Part shown: piece after piece, positions 1-12,010 of the stretch
How positions within the stretch are numbered: the stretch's first letter is position 1
Layout: every line of letters begins with the position of its first letter
NCBI GenBank assembly: GCA_951217055.1
Contig: OX578279.1
Coordinates: 41,813,610-41,877,609, forward strand
Length of the DNA stretch: 64,000 bases
Direction: 5' to 3'
Origin: Gerris lacustris
Lineage: Eukaryota > Arthropoda > Insecta > Hemiptera > Gerridae
The notes under the pieces: model-generated
What the model was told of the DNA's origin: nothing
The model's input: the letters and a program-made list of their open reading frames with translations, nothing else
Database searches by the model: none
Position numbers and translations under genes: made by a program

Positions 1-277
1 GGCCCGACGATGCCCACCCAACTCTGGACCTATACCAACTCAAGAAGATCAGGTATAGGGCTTTATCAGAGACGAGCGTGCTCTCACGCTGCCATTCTTG
101 CTTGGCTGGCAAAACAAATCAGCAATGTAATACCGTGTTTTTGCACACTGCAATAAGGTACACAAATTGTGTAGTGAGAGACACCAAGGGAGTGCCACGC
201 AAGCGTGACACATAGGAATTGTTCCAACATTAGACTACACGTCACACAGATGTTGGCTCGGCATTACGCCATGTCCT

Positions 278-320
278 GCATCGTTTCGTCGCGTCCGACT
301 CATCAGGGGCCCGACGATGC
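278..320 (-). ncRNA. Hammerhead ribozyme motif, antisense copy
   Basis: This is the reverse complement of the motif at 663-705 and has the same elements: GCATCGTC with the cleavage site, a short GGGCCC stem I, the CTGATGA box, a GTCG/CGAC stem II and the GAAAC box closing stem III. It belongs to the left, inverted part of the satellite and is antisense to raptor. A further copy is cut by the window edge: bases 1-13 hold only the cleavage-site strand. Confidence 0.85.
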
Positions 321-662
321 CCACCCAACTCTGGACCTATACCAACTCAAGAAGATCAGGTATAGGGCTTTATCAGAGACGAGCGTGCTCTCACGCTGCC
401 ATTCTTGCTTGGCTGGCAAAACAAATCAGCAATGTAATACCGTGTTTTTGCACACTGCAATAAGGTACACAAATTGTGTAGTGAGAGACACCTGCAATAA
501 GGTACACAATTTGTGTACCTTATTGCAGTGTGCAAAAACACGGTATTACATTGCTGATTTGTTTTGCCAGCCAAGCAAGAATGGCAGCGTGAGAGCACGC
601 TCGTCTCTGATAAAGCCCTATACCTGATCTTCTTGAGTTGGTATAGGTCCAGAGTTGGGTGG

Positions 663-705
663 GCATCGTCGGGCCCCTGATGAGTCGGACGCGACGAAAC
701 GATGC
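663..705 (+). ncRNA. Hammerhead ribozyme motif, type III, copy 1
   Basis: All invariant parts of a hammerhead core are in order. GCATCGTC (663-670) supplies one strand of stem III and the GUC cleavage triplet. GGGCCC (671-676) is stem I. CTGATGA (677-683) is followed by stem II, GTCG-GACG-CGAC (684-695). GAAAC and GATGC (696-705) close stem III with seven perfect pairs, GCATCGT with ACGATGC. Cleavage is predicted after base 670. Stem I is a six-base palindrome with no loop nucleotides, so one molecule can hardly form it. Two copies could pair through GGGCCC, as proposed for other dimeric hammerheads. Activity is inferred. Confidence 0.88.
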
Positions 706-970
706 AGGACATGGCGTAATGCCGAGCCAACATCTGTGTGACGTGTAGTCTAATGTTGGAACAGTTCCTATGTGTCACGCTTGCGTGGCACATCCCTTGG
801 TGTCTCTCACTACACAATTTGTGTACCTTATTGCAGTGTGCAAAAACACGGTATTACATTGCTGATTTGTTTTGCCAGCCAAGCAAGAATGGCAGCGTGA
901 GAGCACGCTCGTCTCTGATAAAGCCCTATACCTGATCTTCTTGAGTTGGTATAGGTCCAGAGTTGGGTGG

Positions 971-1013
971 GCATCGTCGGGCCCCTGATGAGTCGGACGC
1001 GACGAAACGATGC
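971..1013 (+). ncRNA. Hammerhead ribozyme motif, type III, copy 2
   Basis: Same 43-base motif as at 663-705, exactly 308 bases downstream and without a difference in any core element. The predicted cleavage site is after base 978. It is in the sense orientation of raptor. Confidence 0.88.
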
Positions 1014-1278
1014 AGGACATGGCGTAATGCCGAGCCAACATCTGTGTGACGTGTAGTCTAATGTTGGAACAGTTCCTATGTGTCACGCTTGCGTGGCACA
1101 TCCCTTGGTGTCTCTCACTACACAATTTGTGTACCTTATTGCAGTGTGCAAAAACACGGTATTACATTGCTGATTTGTTTTGCCAGCCAAGCAAGAATGG
1201 CAGCGTGAGAGCACGCTCGTCTCTGATAAAGCCCTATACCTGATCTTCTTGAGTTGGTATAGGTCCAGAGTTGGGTGG

Positions 1279-1321
1279 GCATCGTCGGGCCCCTGATGAG
1301 TCGGACGCGACGAAACGATGC
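1279..1321 (+). ncRNA. Hammerhead ribozyme motif, type III, copy 3
   Basis: Same motif again, 308 bases after copy 2, with intact CTGATGA, GTCG/CGAC stem II and GAAAC. The predicted cleavage site is after base 1286. It is the last full unit before the satellite breaks into the AT microsatellite at 1481. Confidence 0.88.
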
Positions 1322-1477
1322 AGGACATGGCGTAATGCCGAGCCAACATCTGTGTGACGTGTAGTCTAATGTTGGAACAGTTCCTATGTGTCACGCTTGC
1401 GTGGCACATCCCTTGGTGTCTCTCACTACACAATTTGTGTACCTTATTGCAGTGTGCAAAAACACGGTATTACATTG

Positions 1478-2425
<948 letters not shown>

Positions 2426-2637
2426 ATTAAGAGATTATACATCAATGAATCGGGTAGTTAATGTGAAATGCTGCAGCAGAAGTTGTAGAGTGTCTTCCCT
2501 TGAATATATAAATGCACATGATAACACTCTGATAGCTACTGCCTGTGATGATGCATCGGTACGAGTCTACAATCAGAGTGGCAGTCTTGTTTCTGCTTGG
2601 CAGGCCTTACACTATCAACCTAAAATCAACAATCATG
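2426..2637 (+). CDS. raptor: Raptor, WD40 region, first exon in window
   Basis: Raptor is the TORC1 subunit that binds substrates and links mTOR kinase to Rag GTPases at the lysosome. The five exons listed here (2426-2637, 2915-3088, 3329-3488, 3817-3933, 6842-7040) join in frame to about 286 residues, the C-terminal WD40 propeller of a protein usually near 1,300 residues. This exon encodes RVSSLEYINAHD and SVRVYNQSGSLVSAWQAL, matching the raptor blade with 'RVTAMEYLN' and 'VTAWQGL'. It ends in CAT G|GTATTG (phase 1), completed by CT of the next exon to give Ala. No stop or frameshift breaks the joined frame, so the gene looks functional. The earlier exons must lie outside the window. The exact 5' boundary is uncertain because of an alternative acceptor at 2386. 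Confidence 0.87.
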
Positions 2638-2914
2638 GTATTGTATATTACATTTTGTATTTATTTTAATGTTAAAAGAAAATTGAAATTCATGTGTTAA
2701 CATCACAAACAACTATTGTTACTGATTGAGCTGCAAGCTTTTGAAATTACTTCACACGGCCCTTTTGGGAGCCCTTAGAATGCCTGATTTGTAAGGAGTT
2801 AATACATCCCAAATTAAAATAAAATAAACCTTACAAAACCACGTTTTATCAATAAAATATCCATGAAGTATGTCTATAAACAAAATAAGCCTAATGTAAA
2901 TAATTGTTTTTCAG

Positions 2915-3088
2915 CTTCAGGAGCTGGGACAGTTATGAAATGGGATGAGAAACGCTTAGAATTACTTGTGGCTGGAGAGAGGGAGTTAAGATGCATCAGG
3001 TGTTGGGATGCAGAGAAAGAAATGTCTTCTGGTGAAATACCTACTGGTTGCAATGATCCTGTCACTTGCATTTCTATTGATCCTACAG
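2915..3088 (+). CDS. raptor: Raptor, WD40 exon 2 of 5 in window
   Basis: Flanked by TTGTTTTTCAG and ACAG|GTAAGTT. It encodes SGAGTVMKWDEKRLELLVAG, then IRCWDAEKEM and IPTGCNDPVTCISIDPTG. These match raptor's 'RGAGMVVDWEQETGLL', 'VRIWDTDREM' and 'IPTGADSCVTSLS' in order. Phase 1 at both ends, so the reading frame is kept across both introns. It covers one full propeller blade with its WD pair. Confidence 0.93.
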
Positions 3089-3328
3089 GTAAGTTTTATT
3101 ACCTAAATATAAAAACTGTTCTATTTTTAATTTAAAATTATATTTTATCAAAGATCCAAAAGTACTAAAAAAAACTTTTTTTATGATATTGTTTCCTTGA
3201 AAAAAAGTTCTATTGTGGATAATGGATGTGCTAATTCATTGGTTGCATTGACTTTGTGTAAGATTTAGGGTTTATTTTGTTTTCCTACTTATATGGCTTA
3301 TTATTTATTACATTATTAATTTTTTCAG

Positions 3329-3488
3329 GTGGTTTTTTGATGGCTGCTGGTTGCGGTGATGGAACTGTTAGACTTTTTGATAGAAGATTACCTCCTAATG
3401 ATTGCAGAATTTTAACTTATAGAGACCTCTCTGGCAGAATGGTTAATGTTTCTCTTCAACCTTCCTCTTCTACTATTATATGTGGAAG
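3329..3488 (+). CDS. raptor: Raptor, WD40 exon 3 of 5 in window
   Basis: The acceptor is TTTTTTCAG and the donor AAG|GTAAATT. The product contains AAGCGDGTVRLFDRRLPP and RILTYRDLSGRMVNVSLQ, close to raptor's 'AGLGDGSIRVYDRRM' and 'RVMTYREHTAWVVKASLQ'. It ends in phase 2 (AG), joined to T of the next exon to give Ser. Confidence 0.94.
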
Positions 3489-3816
3489 GTAAATTAATGT
3501 ATACTTAACTCTATCCTCTCTAGGTATCAAGCCTAGCTATTTGTTATTTGGCAGAGCATTTAAGATTTAGAGCTGCCTGTTACCAAACTTCCATAACATT
3601 TTATACAATCGTAGTGAGGATCGTTTAGAGATATTTTAAAGACTTTAATCCACTCCCCTACTAGAACGTCAACATCTACATGAATTTTTCTGGAAATCAA
3701 ATAAAATATCTCAGTGTTAAAATGGTTTTAAGAGAAAGGAAAATCTCTCGTCTTTGCTGGTCCGTTTAAAATTGCAGTGTTGGAAAGTTTGATACATTTT
3801 ATTATTTTTATTTCAG

Positions 3817-3933
3817 TACTGGAGGTGAAGTCCGAGTGTGCGACACTAGAAATAATCATTCTGTGTTGGCTTGTCATACTTCTCAGGGTATGAAAGCTAT
3901 GGCTGTCCATCCCACTGCTGGTATTTTTGCTTG
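3817..3933 (+). CDS. raptor: Raptor, WD40 exon 4 of 5 in window
   Basis: The acceptor is TTATTTCAG and the donor TTG|GTAAGTA. It encodes GGEVRVCDTRNNHSV and GMKAMAVHPTAGIFA, like raptor's 'NGDVRIFDPRMPESV' and 'GLTALDIHPQADLIA'. It ends in TG, completed by T of the last exon to give Cys, as in 'LIACGSVNQ'. The 2.9-kb intron that follows contains the Penelope-like element. Confidence 0.93.
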
Positions 3934-4060
3934 GTAAGTACCTCATATCTATTTTTAGTTTACTCTTAAATCATGCTCTGATTTGTTTGTTTCCTCTTTT
4001 CATACTTTCTGTAAAGGAAAAATTATAGTTGTGATGCTAGGTGTACCCTGATATAATTAT

Positions 4061-4282
4061 TGATTATAGCAAGTGGATCCTTAAAGGGTATGAAGAACGA
4101 AGAAGAATAAAAACACTACTTCATAGTTTACTGTGGCAACGTTTCAGCTTTTCCAGCCATTTTCGAGCCTAAAAAAAAAATTATTGTAAGCATGACAAAT
4201 GTTTAAGTTTCAGCTAATTTCACAATAGTGTATGCATGAAAATATGTAATATTACCTATATCATCTAATTTGCCCGCAAGCT
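4061..4282. repeat. Penelope-like terminal repeat, left arm
   Basis: Near-complete reverse complement of 5937-6165. It starts at TGATTATAGCAAGTGGATCC and ends at TTTGCCCGCAAGCT. On the - strand, bases 4138-4170 resemble a decayed hammerhead core: a GGCT...AGC stem followed by GAAACG. Confidence 0.85.
4138..4170 (-). ncRNA. Degenerate hammerhead-like motif in Penelope terminal repeat
   Basis: Read on the - strand, CTCGAAAATGGCTGG leads through AAAAGCT to GAAACGTTG. This has the layout of a hammerhead: a box at the CTGANGA position (damaged here), a short GGCT/AGC(T) stem II and GAAAC. Hammerheads are known in pseudo-LTRs of Penelope-like elements. The first box is mutated, so this copy is probably inactive. 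The right-arm copy at 6058-6090 is more decayed. Confidence 0.35.
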
Positions 4283-4865
4283 AAAACGTTATAAAAAGTA
4301 AGAGCTTTAACTTATCACTTGGGGAACTGGTAGTTCACCACGTCAATCTCCTAAAACCATTAAACATAATATTTGTTAGCAAGTAGGTGTAACTTAAAAA
4401 GGTTTATCAATGCAGAAGATTTATTCCACAGGTAAATCGCTCATAAAAAATAATCAAAATACTGTGTGGTTTACCATAAATAAAAATGAGTTGTTATGTC
4501 ATAAAAAGTAGAATGCATAAAATATCAGAATCACCCATACTAACAAAAACAGCAATAATTAAAACTTACAATTAACTACATAACAATATCACAGTAGGTA
4601 AGACTAAAAAACTATAGCAATTAAGGTGAAATAGTTAGAATGAGTCTCATTGTCAAAAGTATTGATAGATAATGGACTCTAATAACATTGTTATCTTATC
4701 AGAGACAAAATAATTAGAATAAAATAAAATAAAAACTACTGCTTACATTGAGTAAAAATGCATTTCTAAATTAGATGTGTACTTTAAATTAATATTAATA
4801 ATTTCATGATAAGCATTAAGAATATATTATATCTGTGTCAGATTCCGTGGTGGGAGTTATGAATT

Positions 4866-5387
4866 TTAAAAGTAAACTCCACTGTAAAATGTATTGAATG
4901 ATCTGGAATCTGTTTTTAAGTTGACAGTTTTATCAATATTAATGGCAATATTTAAAGCTTCTAACATTTTTCTCCTATTAGTTTTAATTTCTCTCCCTAT
5001 GATTTGTGTACCTTCAAACTTAAATGTGTGATGTGTGGCTGGAGAGAGCTGTATTAGAGTTGCCTTTTTGTTGATCATACCGGTGTTGCTCCAGTCTGTT
5101 TTTAGGAGTTGGCTGCTTTCTCCATTGTTGTTTTGGCACTGTCCACAAGGAATCTGATACACGGTTCCTATTGAATGGTCGATAGGGATCTTATCTTTAA
5201 GATTGTGGTAATTTTCCAGTTTAATTACTGGGTTTGTGTCCAAGTACAATATTTCCACATCTAATTTTTGTAGGAGTTTTTGCATGGTTTCAGAGAGGCC
5301 TTTAATATAGGTTAAACCAAAAAATGTATTATTGCTGTTAGTCTGAGTGTTACCGTAATTTGGATTAACATTATGATTAATGTTTTT
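4866..5387 (-). pseudogene. Penelope-like C-terminal GIY-YIG endonuclease relic
   Basis: Continues the RT fragment after a one-step frame change in an A-run near 5385. It reads FGLTYIKGLSE (the linker of Penelope proteins), GTVYQIPCGQC (the Cys-x2-Cys at the start of the endonuclease), then SSQLLKTDWSN, ATLIQLSPATHHTFKFEG and ILGRE-like residues. The central YIG motif after CGQC has been lost. The frame from about 5375 to 4866 has no stop. Confidence 0.72.
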
Positions 5388-5880
5388 TTACCATAATTTT
5401 TTAATTAAGAATAATGGGAAAAAGTTATCTATAAGTTTCATAAAAATCTTGGACCGGATATTGTTAATATGGCATTTGTCTGTCAGGGAGAGTGCTTTAA
5501 TGATTAAGTTGTTGGCACTATTAATGATTTGGTGGGTGGAGTGACTAGATCGGTAATTTATGAACCTATTGCTTTTAACGACTTTCTCATACCATGCTGT
5601 CGTGATGTTACTATCTTTACCTCTAAAAATAATCATGTCGAGGTAATTGATACTATTATTGCTTTCTATTTCTACTGTGAATTGGAGCCTCTGGTGGAAT
5701 TGGTTAAGTTTGTTTAGGATGACGTCTATTTCGCATTGCTTCACTATCAAAAACAGATCATCAATGTATTTATTTGATGATAATTACAGATTTAAATTCT
5801 TTTAAGGTCTTTTTAAAATATGGTTTAAAACTATCCCACTGATGTTCACTGACAGCCCCGCCCATAGGTATCCCATTTTT
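5388..5880 (-). pseudogene. Penelope-like reverse transcriptase fragment
   Basis: Near the upstream end the - strand encodes QKNGIPMGGAVSEH (RT motif B, around 5820-5865), then in another frame NKYIDDLFLIVKQC (motif C, YxDD box, around 5740-5775). From there 5388-5750 is open: a helix, then INYLDMIIFRGKD, TTAWYEKVV and NYRSSHSTHQI, the Penelope thumb region usually written 'FLDL...YRKPT...HP'. The fingers and palm N terminus are missing. At least two frame breaks separate the blocks. Confidence 0.78.
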
Positions 5881-6841
5881 TTGTGCATAGTACTGAGAAT
5901 TTGTATTTGAAGGTTCCATTGTTCAGAATGAGTTTAAGCTTGCGGGCTAAATTAGATGATATAGGTAATATTAAATATTCTCAATGCACACACTATTGTG
6001 AAATTAGCTGAAACTTAAACATATGTCATGCTTACAATAATTTATTATTATTTTTAGGCTCGAAAATGGCTGGAGAAACCAAAACGTTGCCACAGAAAAC
6101 TATGAAGTATTGTTTTTATTCTTCTTTGTTCTTCATACCCTTTAAGGATCCACTTACTATAATCAGGAAAAATTATATTTGTAGAAATATTTGAATCACA
6201 ATAGTTCAGTTTTGGTAATGCATTTGTGGGTAAATTATTCATTATATAGGTTATAACTCCAAATTTAAAGGCAAGAATTTAGTCTTAATTAAAGATTTTT
6301 CCATATTCTGTCATTTTTAGACCTTGAACTTCTGTGATTTTTTTTTTTTTTTTACAAAAATGATAGGCTGATCTGTTGAGATTTTCTATATTCTTTTTAC
6401 CCAGCAACTACTATTCTAAAAGTTAAAATACTAAATACATTAAATTAAACTATATTTATAAATAATGATTTTATCACATCAATCAATGGCTCAATTTTGT
6501 TTAAAAATTAATTCACATCATGAAAAGCCTTAGGTTTTTTAAAATTAAAAGAGCAACCTTAGACGTTTTGATTGTTTCCCACCCCAGCTGAGTTAATGTT
6601 GTGTAGTAGCCTATAGGGCAAGTAGGGATTTTATCCTGAGGCCGATTAAATTAATTCCAATTTAGTATACAAAAAGAATCTCTCTCAGAAGATAGCATTG
6701 TTTGTGCAATAGTAATCTGATGAGCTGCTAAAATGGCTTATGGATCATTATTTTAGATTGTTGCATGACAGTAGAACTGCTCCCCATTCTTGTACTTATT
6801 TTTATTTTTTATTTTATTATTATTATTATTTTTTGTTTCAG

Positions 6842-7040
6842 TGGTTCCTCTAATCAAATAAGTGTATTTCATTATAGTGGTGTACTAGTAAATGTTATTC
6901 GAGCCTCGCAGGATCAATGGTTTTCAAATGCCAAATTCGGTCCAGTTTCATGCTTGGCTTTTCATCCGTATCGGGTTCTTCTAGCCGCAGGATCTAGTGA
7001 TAGTTCAGTTTGCATCTATTCAATAGATCCAAAGAGATAA
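6842..7040 (+). CDS. raptor: Raptor, last coding exon and stop
   Basis: The acceptor is a long T-rich tract ending TTTTGTTTCAG at 6841. The exon encodes GSSNQISVFHYSGVLVNVI, then GPVSCLAFHPYRVLLAAGSS and VCIYSIDPKR, followed by TAA. This is the final blade and C terminus of raptor, matching 'GAISCLAFHP', 'LAVGSND' and 'ISVYSVEKRVR'. The closing basic tail and stop sit where they do in other animals, so this is a true C terminus. Confidence 0.94.
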
Positions 7041-8409
7041 CAGGTTTGAGCTTTTTTCTTATAAAAAAATATTTTAATAATGGTATATTTTTGATAAGTA
7101 TAAATATACTCATGAAATGTTCGTGTTTCAGATAAGTCATTAGCTAAGTAGCACTGTTAAATTCTTGCTTGCCTGACAGTGAATTCAACAAGCTTTTGAT
7201 TGCTGTCTCCAAGTCTCTGAAATCTGGTGAATAAATCGGAGGTCTTATTGCTGATAACAATTATTTATAATCAGAGGCTCAGTGAATTAAACTAAATCTG
7301 GGTCTTGATTAATATATAGTTACCTTTTTTAATACTCAATCACATCAGTCACTGCTATTCTGCCGGGAAACCTTTTAGTGTTACCTCAGTCTTTTATTCT
7401 TTTTTTTATTCTGTTCTTATACAATAGAATAAAATCTCTCTGGTAATAATTTAAACAACTAATATTATTAAGTTTCAGTTTTCTTGCATTAAGTGCTGTA
7501 TACTGATCAAAATAATTTCTAAAGTAGGTAATACGTAGTAATTTAATAATTTACAATTGAGATTTCTTTTAGTGAAAAATAGCTTTATTGAATTAATTAT
7601 AATTGTTTGATTATTTATCTTTTGTTTTTGTTTTTTTAAAAAACGAAATTATTTGTGGATGAATTATTAAGCCTATTTTTTTTTATTTTGTTAACTTAAT
7701 CAGATAATTATCATAACTATGGCTAGTTGCTCAGAACCAATTAGGACTGAGCCGTCTATAATTGAAATAAATATTAATATAAATAGAGGGAATAATCCTG
7801 AGGTTTAAGAAAGCTCTCTCTAGAACTAAATATAAAACAAACCAGGAATCTCCTCTTTGATAGAGAAGTTACATTCAGCTCTTTATTGTCCACCTTGATG
7901 TGTGTGAAAGAACTAATCCATCCATCTTGGCTTTTTTTACTAGTGTTGTTTAGGCGTTCAGAGGAAAAAGATTTGTCAACATTCTTCAACCTTTTTGGTA
8001 CAAAAATGAGATAAAAAAGCATTAGATTGACCAATATAACAGTTTCACACCACAAACAGTGACCAGTTATTAATTTAAATTACAATGTAATATTCTGCTC
8101 TTTAAATCAAGAGCTCTACAAATACGTTTATCTGAATCTCATTAATCTGGAAATCCTAATAACTTAAAAGTGATCTTGGGTAAAGAATGATCAAGTAATA
8201 TTTATCATTCTTTTAACTGTTTAGTTCTCTATGTTCATTGTATTCTGTTTTGCTAAATTTGTTCCTCCCTTTTTCCATTGGGTCATCTTTGATATGCTCA
8301 AATATAATCATGTGAACCCTAAGTTTTATGGATTTGTTCATTTAAAAGTATATATATGAACCCTACTTTCCAGATCATCCTTATTTTCTAAGAACCTAAA
8401 ACAAGTCTT

Positions 8410-8680
8410 GCCCAGAGGATCAGTGTAGCTGAGCAGTTAGCACGCTCGAAAATCTTGTTTTAAACCAAGGTCATTTACTGACAATATGTATGTCTAACAG
8501 TCATGTGTGTGATACTTCAAACTAATGATCATATCAAGTGGTTGATCCTCTCCCATCTTGTATTAAACACGACAAACACGACTTGGTTTGCTCAACAAAC
8601 CATCTGGGTGGTCTATGTATTTGGGTTTAGATCCCGAACCTTTACCGGGAAGTAGAACAAAAGCCATTTATATTTCAAGT
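8410..8680 (+). repeat. Possible tRNA-derived SINE
   Basis: AGTGTAGCTGAGCAGTTAGC (from about 8422) fits a Pol III A box (TRGYNNARNNG) and the usual SINE head. GGGTTTAGATCCCGAACC near 8625 resembles a degenerate B box. The boxes are about 200 bases apart, far more than normal, so two SINE heads or an internal insertion may be involved. Confidence 0.3.
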
Positions 8681-11378
8681 TCCTAAGTTTTGTAGATTTT
8701 TACTCTACTTTACTGTGTGTCAGCTATAAACTATCTAAGTAATGTGTTTATTTTTTATTTTCATCACATTACAGTGAATTCAGGGGTGATACGTACGTGC
8801 AATTAAATACTGAGCCTTATTGACGGTAGAGGTTAAAGGAAACTATGGTCTAAATTCTAAATACTGAGGTGTGACTTATAACCTTACTGCCACTGGTAAA
8901 TTTTTTCTATTACCAGAGATAACATAATAAACATTTATTTTTGTTCCTAAAAAGTAGTGATATTCACATGCCATAATAATTTACTGTCGACATGATTATA
9001 TTATGATTAGTTAATTTAACATTTCCTTTAAACATTTTAGGTATATTGATTATTGAATCATTATATACTTTTTACCTCTTGTACACCTTTGAGATTAGAT
9101 TGGGATAAACTGCTTTTCAAATTTAGAGTAAAGTTATACATCTCCTGGAAAAAAGGTGACTTAAAATCATCCTTTTGACATATATATTGCATTCAATTAC
9201 TACACTTTTTGCAAAGACTGGAACAATTTTCTGATAACTCATTATTATTGTTTCAATAAATTCTTCCAATTTGAGTTATATTTAGGTGTGTTCATATAAT
9301 CGATGTGTCCAAAACTTTAATGATAGTTTAAATTTAGTTAATTAATTATATTATAATTGTTTTAAATATTTAATCAAGTCAATTTAATTTAATAAGAAAC
9401 AAACTTTGTTGATATTTTGTTTAATTTTAATTCTACTTTAAGCACAAATAATATAAATTGACAATTTGTTTTTGTATAATACTAATGAAATAATGTTAAT
9501 TCTTTTTTTATGATTTTTTTGGACACAGGTCTTAAATGAGTTAATTTTTATAATCATCAGTTCATTTTTTTTTTAAATATCTGGTTTATTGGAATCGGAG
9601 AGTAATATCATTGATCTCTAAAGTGTCATATTTTTAGTAATTTTTAAGATTTAAAAAAAGAGAGAAATTATTATTATATTATTTTTTTGGTTTTTATCAT
9701 TGTTTATGGTTTGGGTTGACTTGCTTAGTTAAATCTAGTTGACTAATTTTTAGATAGATGAAATCTTTTTGCACTGGGGTCGTCGCAGATTTAGTTAGGT
9801 TTAAGGTTGGTCCATGGTGTTTAATTTGATTTCAGTGCAAGTATTTTTCAAAAAACTTCAAAGAGCCTAAAATGTATCCTAATTAATCCTTACCTCCTTT
9901 TTCTTTTTATACCCTGAAATAATTATCAGCTTAAACTGTAATGTTTTTTCTCTGCTTTTTAAACCAGTTTGGTTTTGAATAAATTTTACCTGGTGGTTTT
10001 AATTATTTAATATTTGCTTTAGATATAAAATAATAAGTATTTATTTTTTATCACCGTTTTTAGATTTCCATTTCCTTCTTTTATTTAATAGCTAAAGGAG
10101 CATCTTGTAACTGTGCGTTATAAATAGAAAACATAATGTACAGAATGGTCAATCAGTGTATAATGCAGCCAATGTATTGTACTAAAGTAGCTTATGACCT
10201 ATTATAATACCCTTATTTGATATCATATAAACCAGCCCTCTTGAACTTAAGAGTTATATTTCCTCTTAGTCTACTTAAGCTAAAAACTTTATTTTGGCAT
10301 AGTGTTTGAAATTGTCCAAATTAATAGATTTTTTAACGAATCTATAGTGACCGATTCCTCCTCATCCTACCTACACTATAAACTTGAAATTTGGCACAAG
10401 GGTGGGTATGCTCACAAACTTCCCTTTGTACTAATAGATTAACAAAATCAAAAATTCAACTTATAAAGTGCTATTTCTCTCTATACTAATGAGAATAAAA
10501 ATTGTGGTACATGTGATCAAGTATTGAAATTTTAATAAATTTATCCATTTCCTTTATTTTTATAACAATAGTTCGGGGTTCTTTTCCTGCTTTCCAAGGC
10601 CTACAAGCACACAAATAAGCTTTTAAAATCCCGTCTCTGAAATAAAGAACTCTCTCTAATCGTTAAATAATTTTGGGCACATAAGTAGACAGACAGTGAT
10701 TTAGTTTTAAAGAGTTAAGGTGCTTATTTCTCTAAAAAAAATTTTGTCTATACATTAATTTCCTTATTTCTATTTATTCATTGGTTAATATTACCTTCTT
10801 TTCAAATCCAATGCTTCTAAGGTAGCAAAGCTTTGTCATTGCTATAAAGTATATACACTCTTAAACCATTGTATATTTTTTAAAAGGAATGTTTGCCTTA
10901 TTTTAAAGTTTTTTTCTCTCTTTCTTTCTGTTCCCTTTTAAATCTTAATTATTATTCAATTTTGAAGATTAAAAAAAAGCATTTTGTATTTTGTACTCAT
11001 TGATTGAATTAGAATATTTAAATGGAAAGTTTCCAAACTAGTTTATAAAGAATGTTAAATTTTGAAATACTTGCATCGAATCATTGTAATCATGGTCATA
11101 CCTACATATATTTACTTTAGAGGCAGTCAAACACATAACGAAAATCAAAGCTTTTTAATAATCACTTTGATGATTATTGATTTTAAATAGATTTTCAGGG
11201 TTCCTCAATTTTTTATTTCTTATGTAGCTAATATAAACAGTTGTAAAAATTGTGAATTATGTATAATTATTGTTAATACTACTTCATAAATAAGCTTGCC
11301 ATATGATTATGTGACTGAGCTATCTTTAGCACACAGTACACATGTTGTATATTGTAATTATTTGTTTCATACCTGAGC

Positions 11379-11384
11379 AATAAA
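11379..11384 (+). promoter_or_regulatory. Candidate polyadenylation signal
   Basis: AATAAA in GAGCAATAAATCTG, followed about 45 bases later by a TG-rich stretch (TATGTGTTGTGTC). TGTATATT, close to a Pumilio site, lies just upstream. It could be the distal raptor poly(A) signal, giving a 3'UTR near 4.3 kb. Confidence 0.3.
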
Positions 11385-12010
11385 TCTGTAAAAATATAAC
11401 AATTTTTTCCTGTTCTTGACTTTATGTGTTGTGTCAAAACTTAAGTTTATAAAGAAAAATGTCTAATGTTTACCTTGGCCAATTTCTTTATAAATTTATG
11501 TATAATATTGGTTGAGGACAAGCTTACCTTTGATAGTTGCTGATCTGGAGACCATAGTTATCAATATTTCCAGCAAGTATCATCTTTAAGTCTTTCTTCT
11601 ACTTACTTAACTGAAGTAATAAGTAATAACGATTGTATTAATGTACAATAGTGAGTTCCAATGCTTAAAATTAATAGATAATGAGTTTTTTTTATTTACC
11701 ATAGTGCTAGACAGTTCTATCAACTTTATTTTTTTTTTTTTTTTGGACTAACTTGCTGACACTGAGTAAATTATTGCCCCCTTAGTAAACCTCCTAAACA
11801 GTAAAGACCAATAAAAACTGGTGCAGGTAATAATTTGGTGATAAATAGAATATATACAATATACACTTATATTCTTTGTAATAAGATTGATCATTTCACA
11901 TTAATTAAACCACCAATAATAGGTCTTCAACACTTATGTTTGGCATAAAACTAAAAACAAAATTAATAAAATAAATAAACCTCACTTTTGTATGGATTTA
12001 ACCTTAATAA

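Larger units (their letters stand above)
4061..6165 (-). mobile_element. Penelope-like element in last raptor intron, antisense
   Basis: The element is framed by inverted copies of one ~220-base sequence, 4061-4282 and 5937-6165, as in Penelope-like elements with inverted pseudo-LTRs. Between them, on the - strand, lie reverse transcriptase motifs followed by a GIY-YIG-type endonuclease relic, the gene order of this class. The region between RT motif B and the YxDD box is shortened and out of frame, so the element is dead. It sits wholly inside the intron and opposite to raptor. Confidence 0.82.
7041..11990 (+). other. Probable raptor 3'UTR and flank, no coding sequence seen
   Basis: About 5 kb of T-rich single-copy-looking sequence following the raptor stop. 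I find no protein domains and few repeats, in contrast to the rest of the window. A plausible polyadenylation signal lies at 11379-11384, and earlier AATAAA hexamers occur. How much is transcribed cannot be told from sequence. At 8410-8680 there is a SINE-like segment. Confidence 0.4.

Noticed and set aside
205..1433. Open frames of 65-153 codons on both strands of the first 1.5 kb
   Set aside because: They repeat exactly with the satellite unit and occur sense and antisense; no protein family is recognisable.
8410..8480. tRNA gene
   Set aside because: A-box-like head only; no cloverleaf or correctly spaced B box, so at most a SINE.
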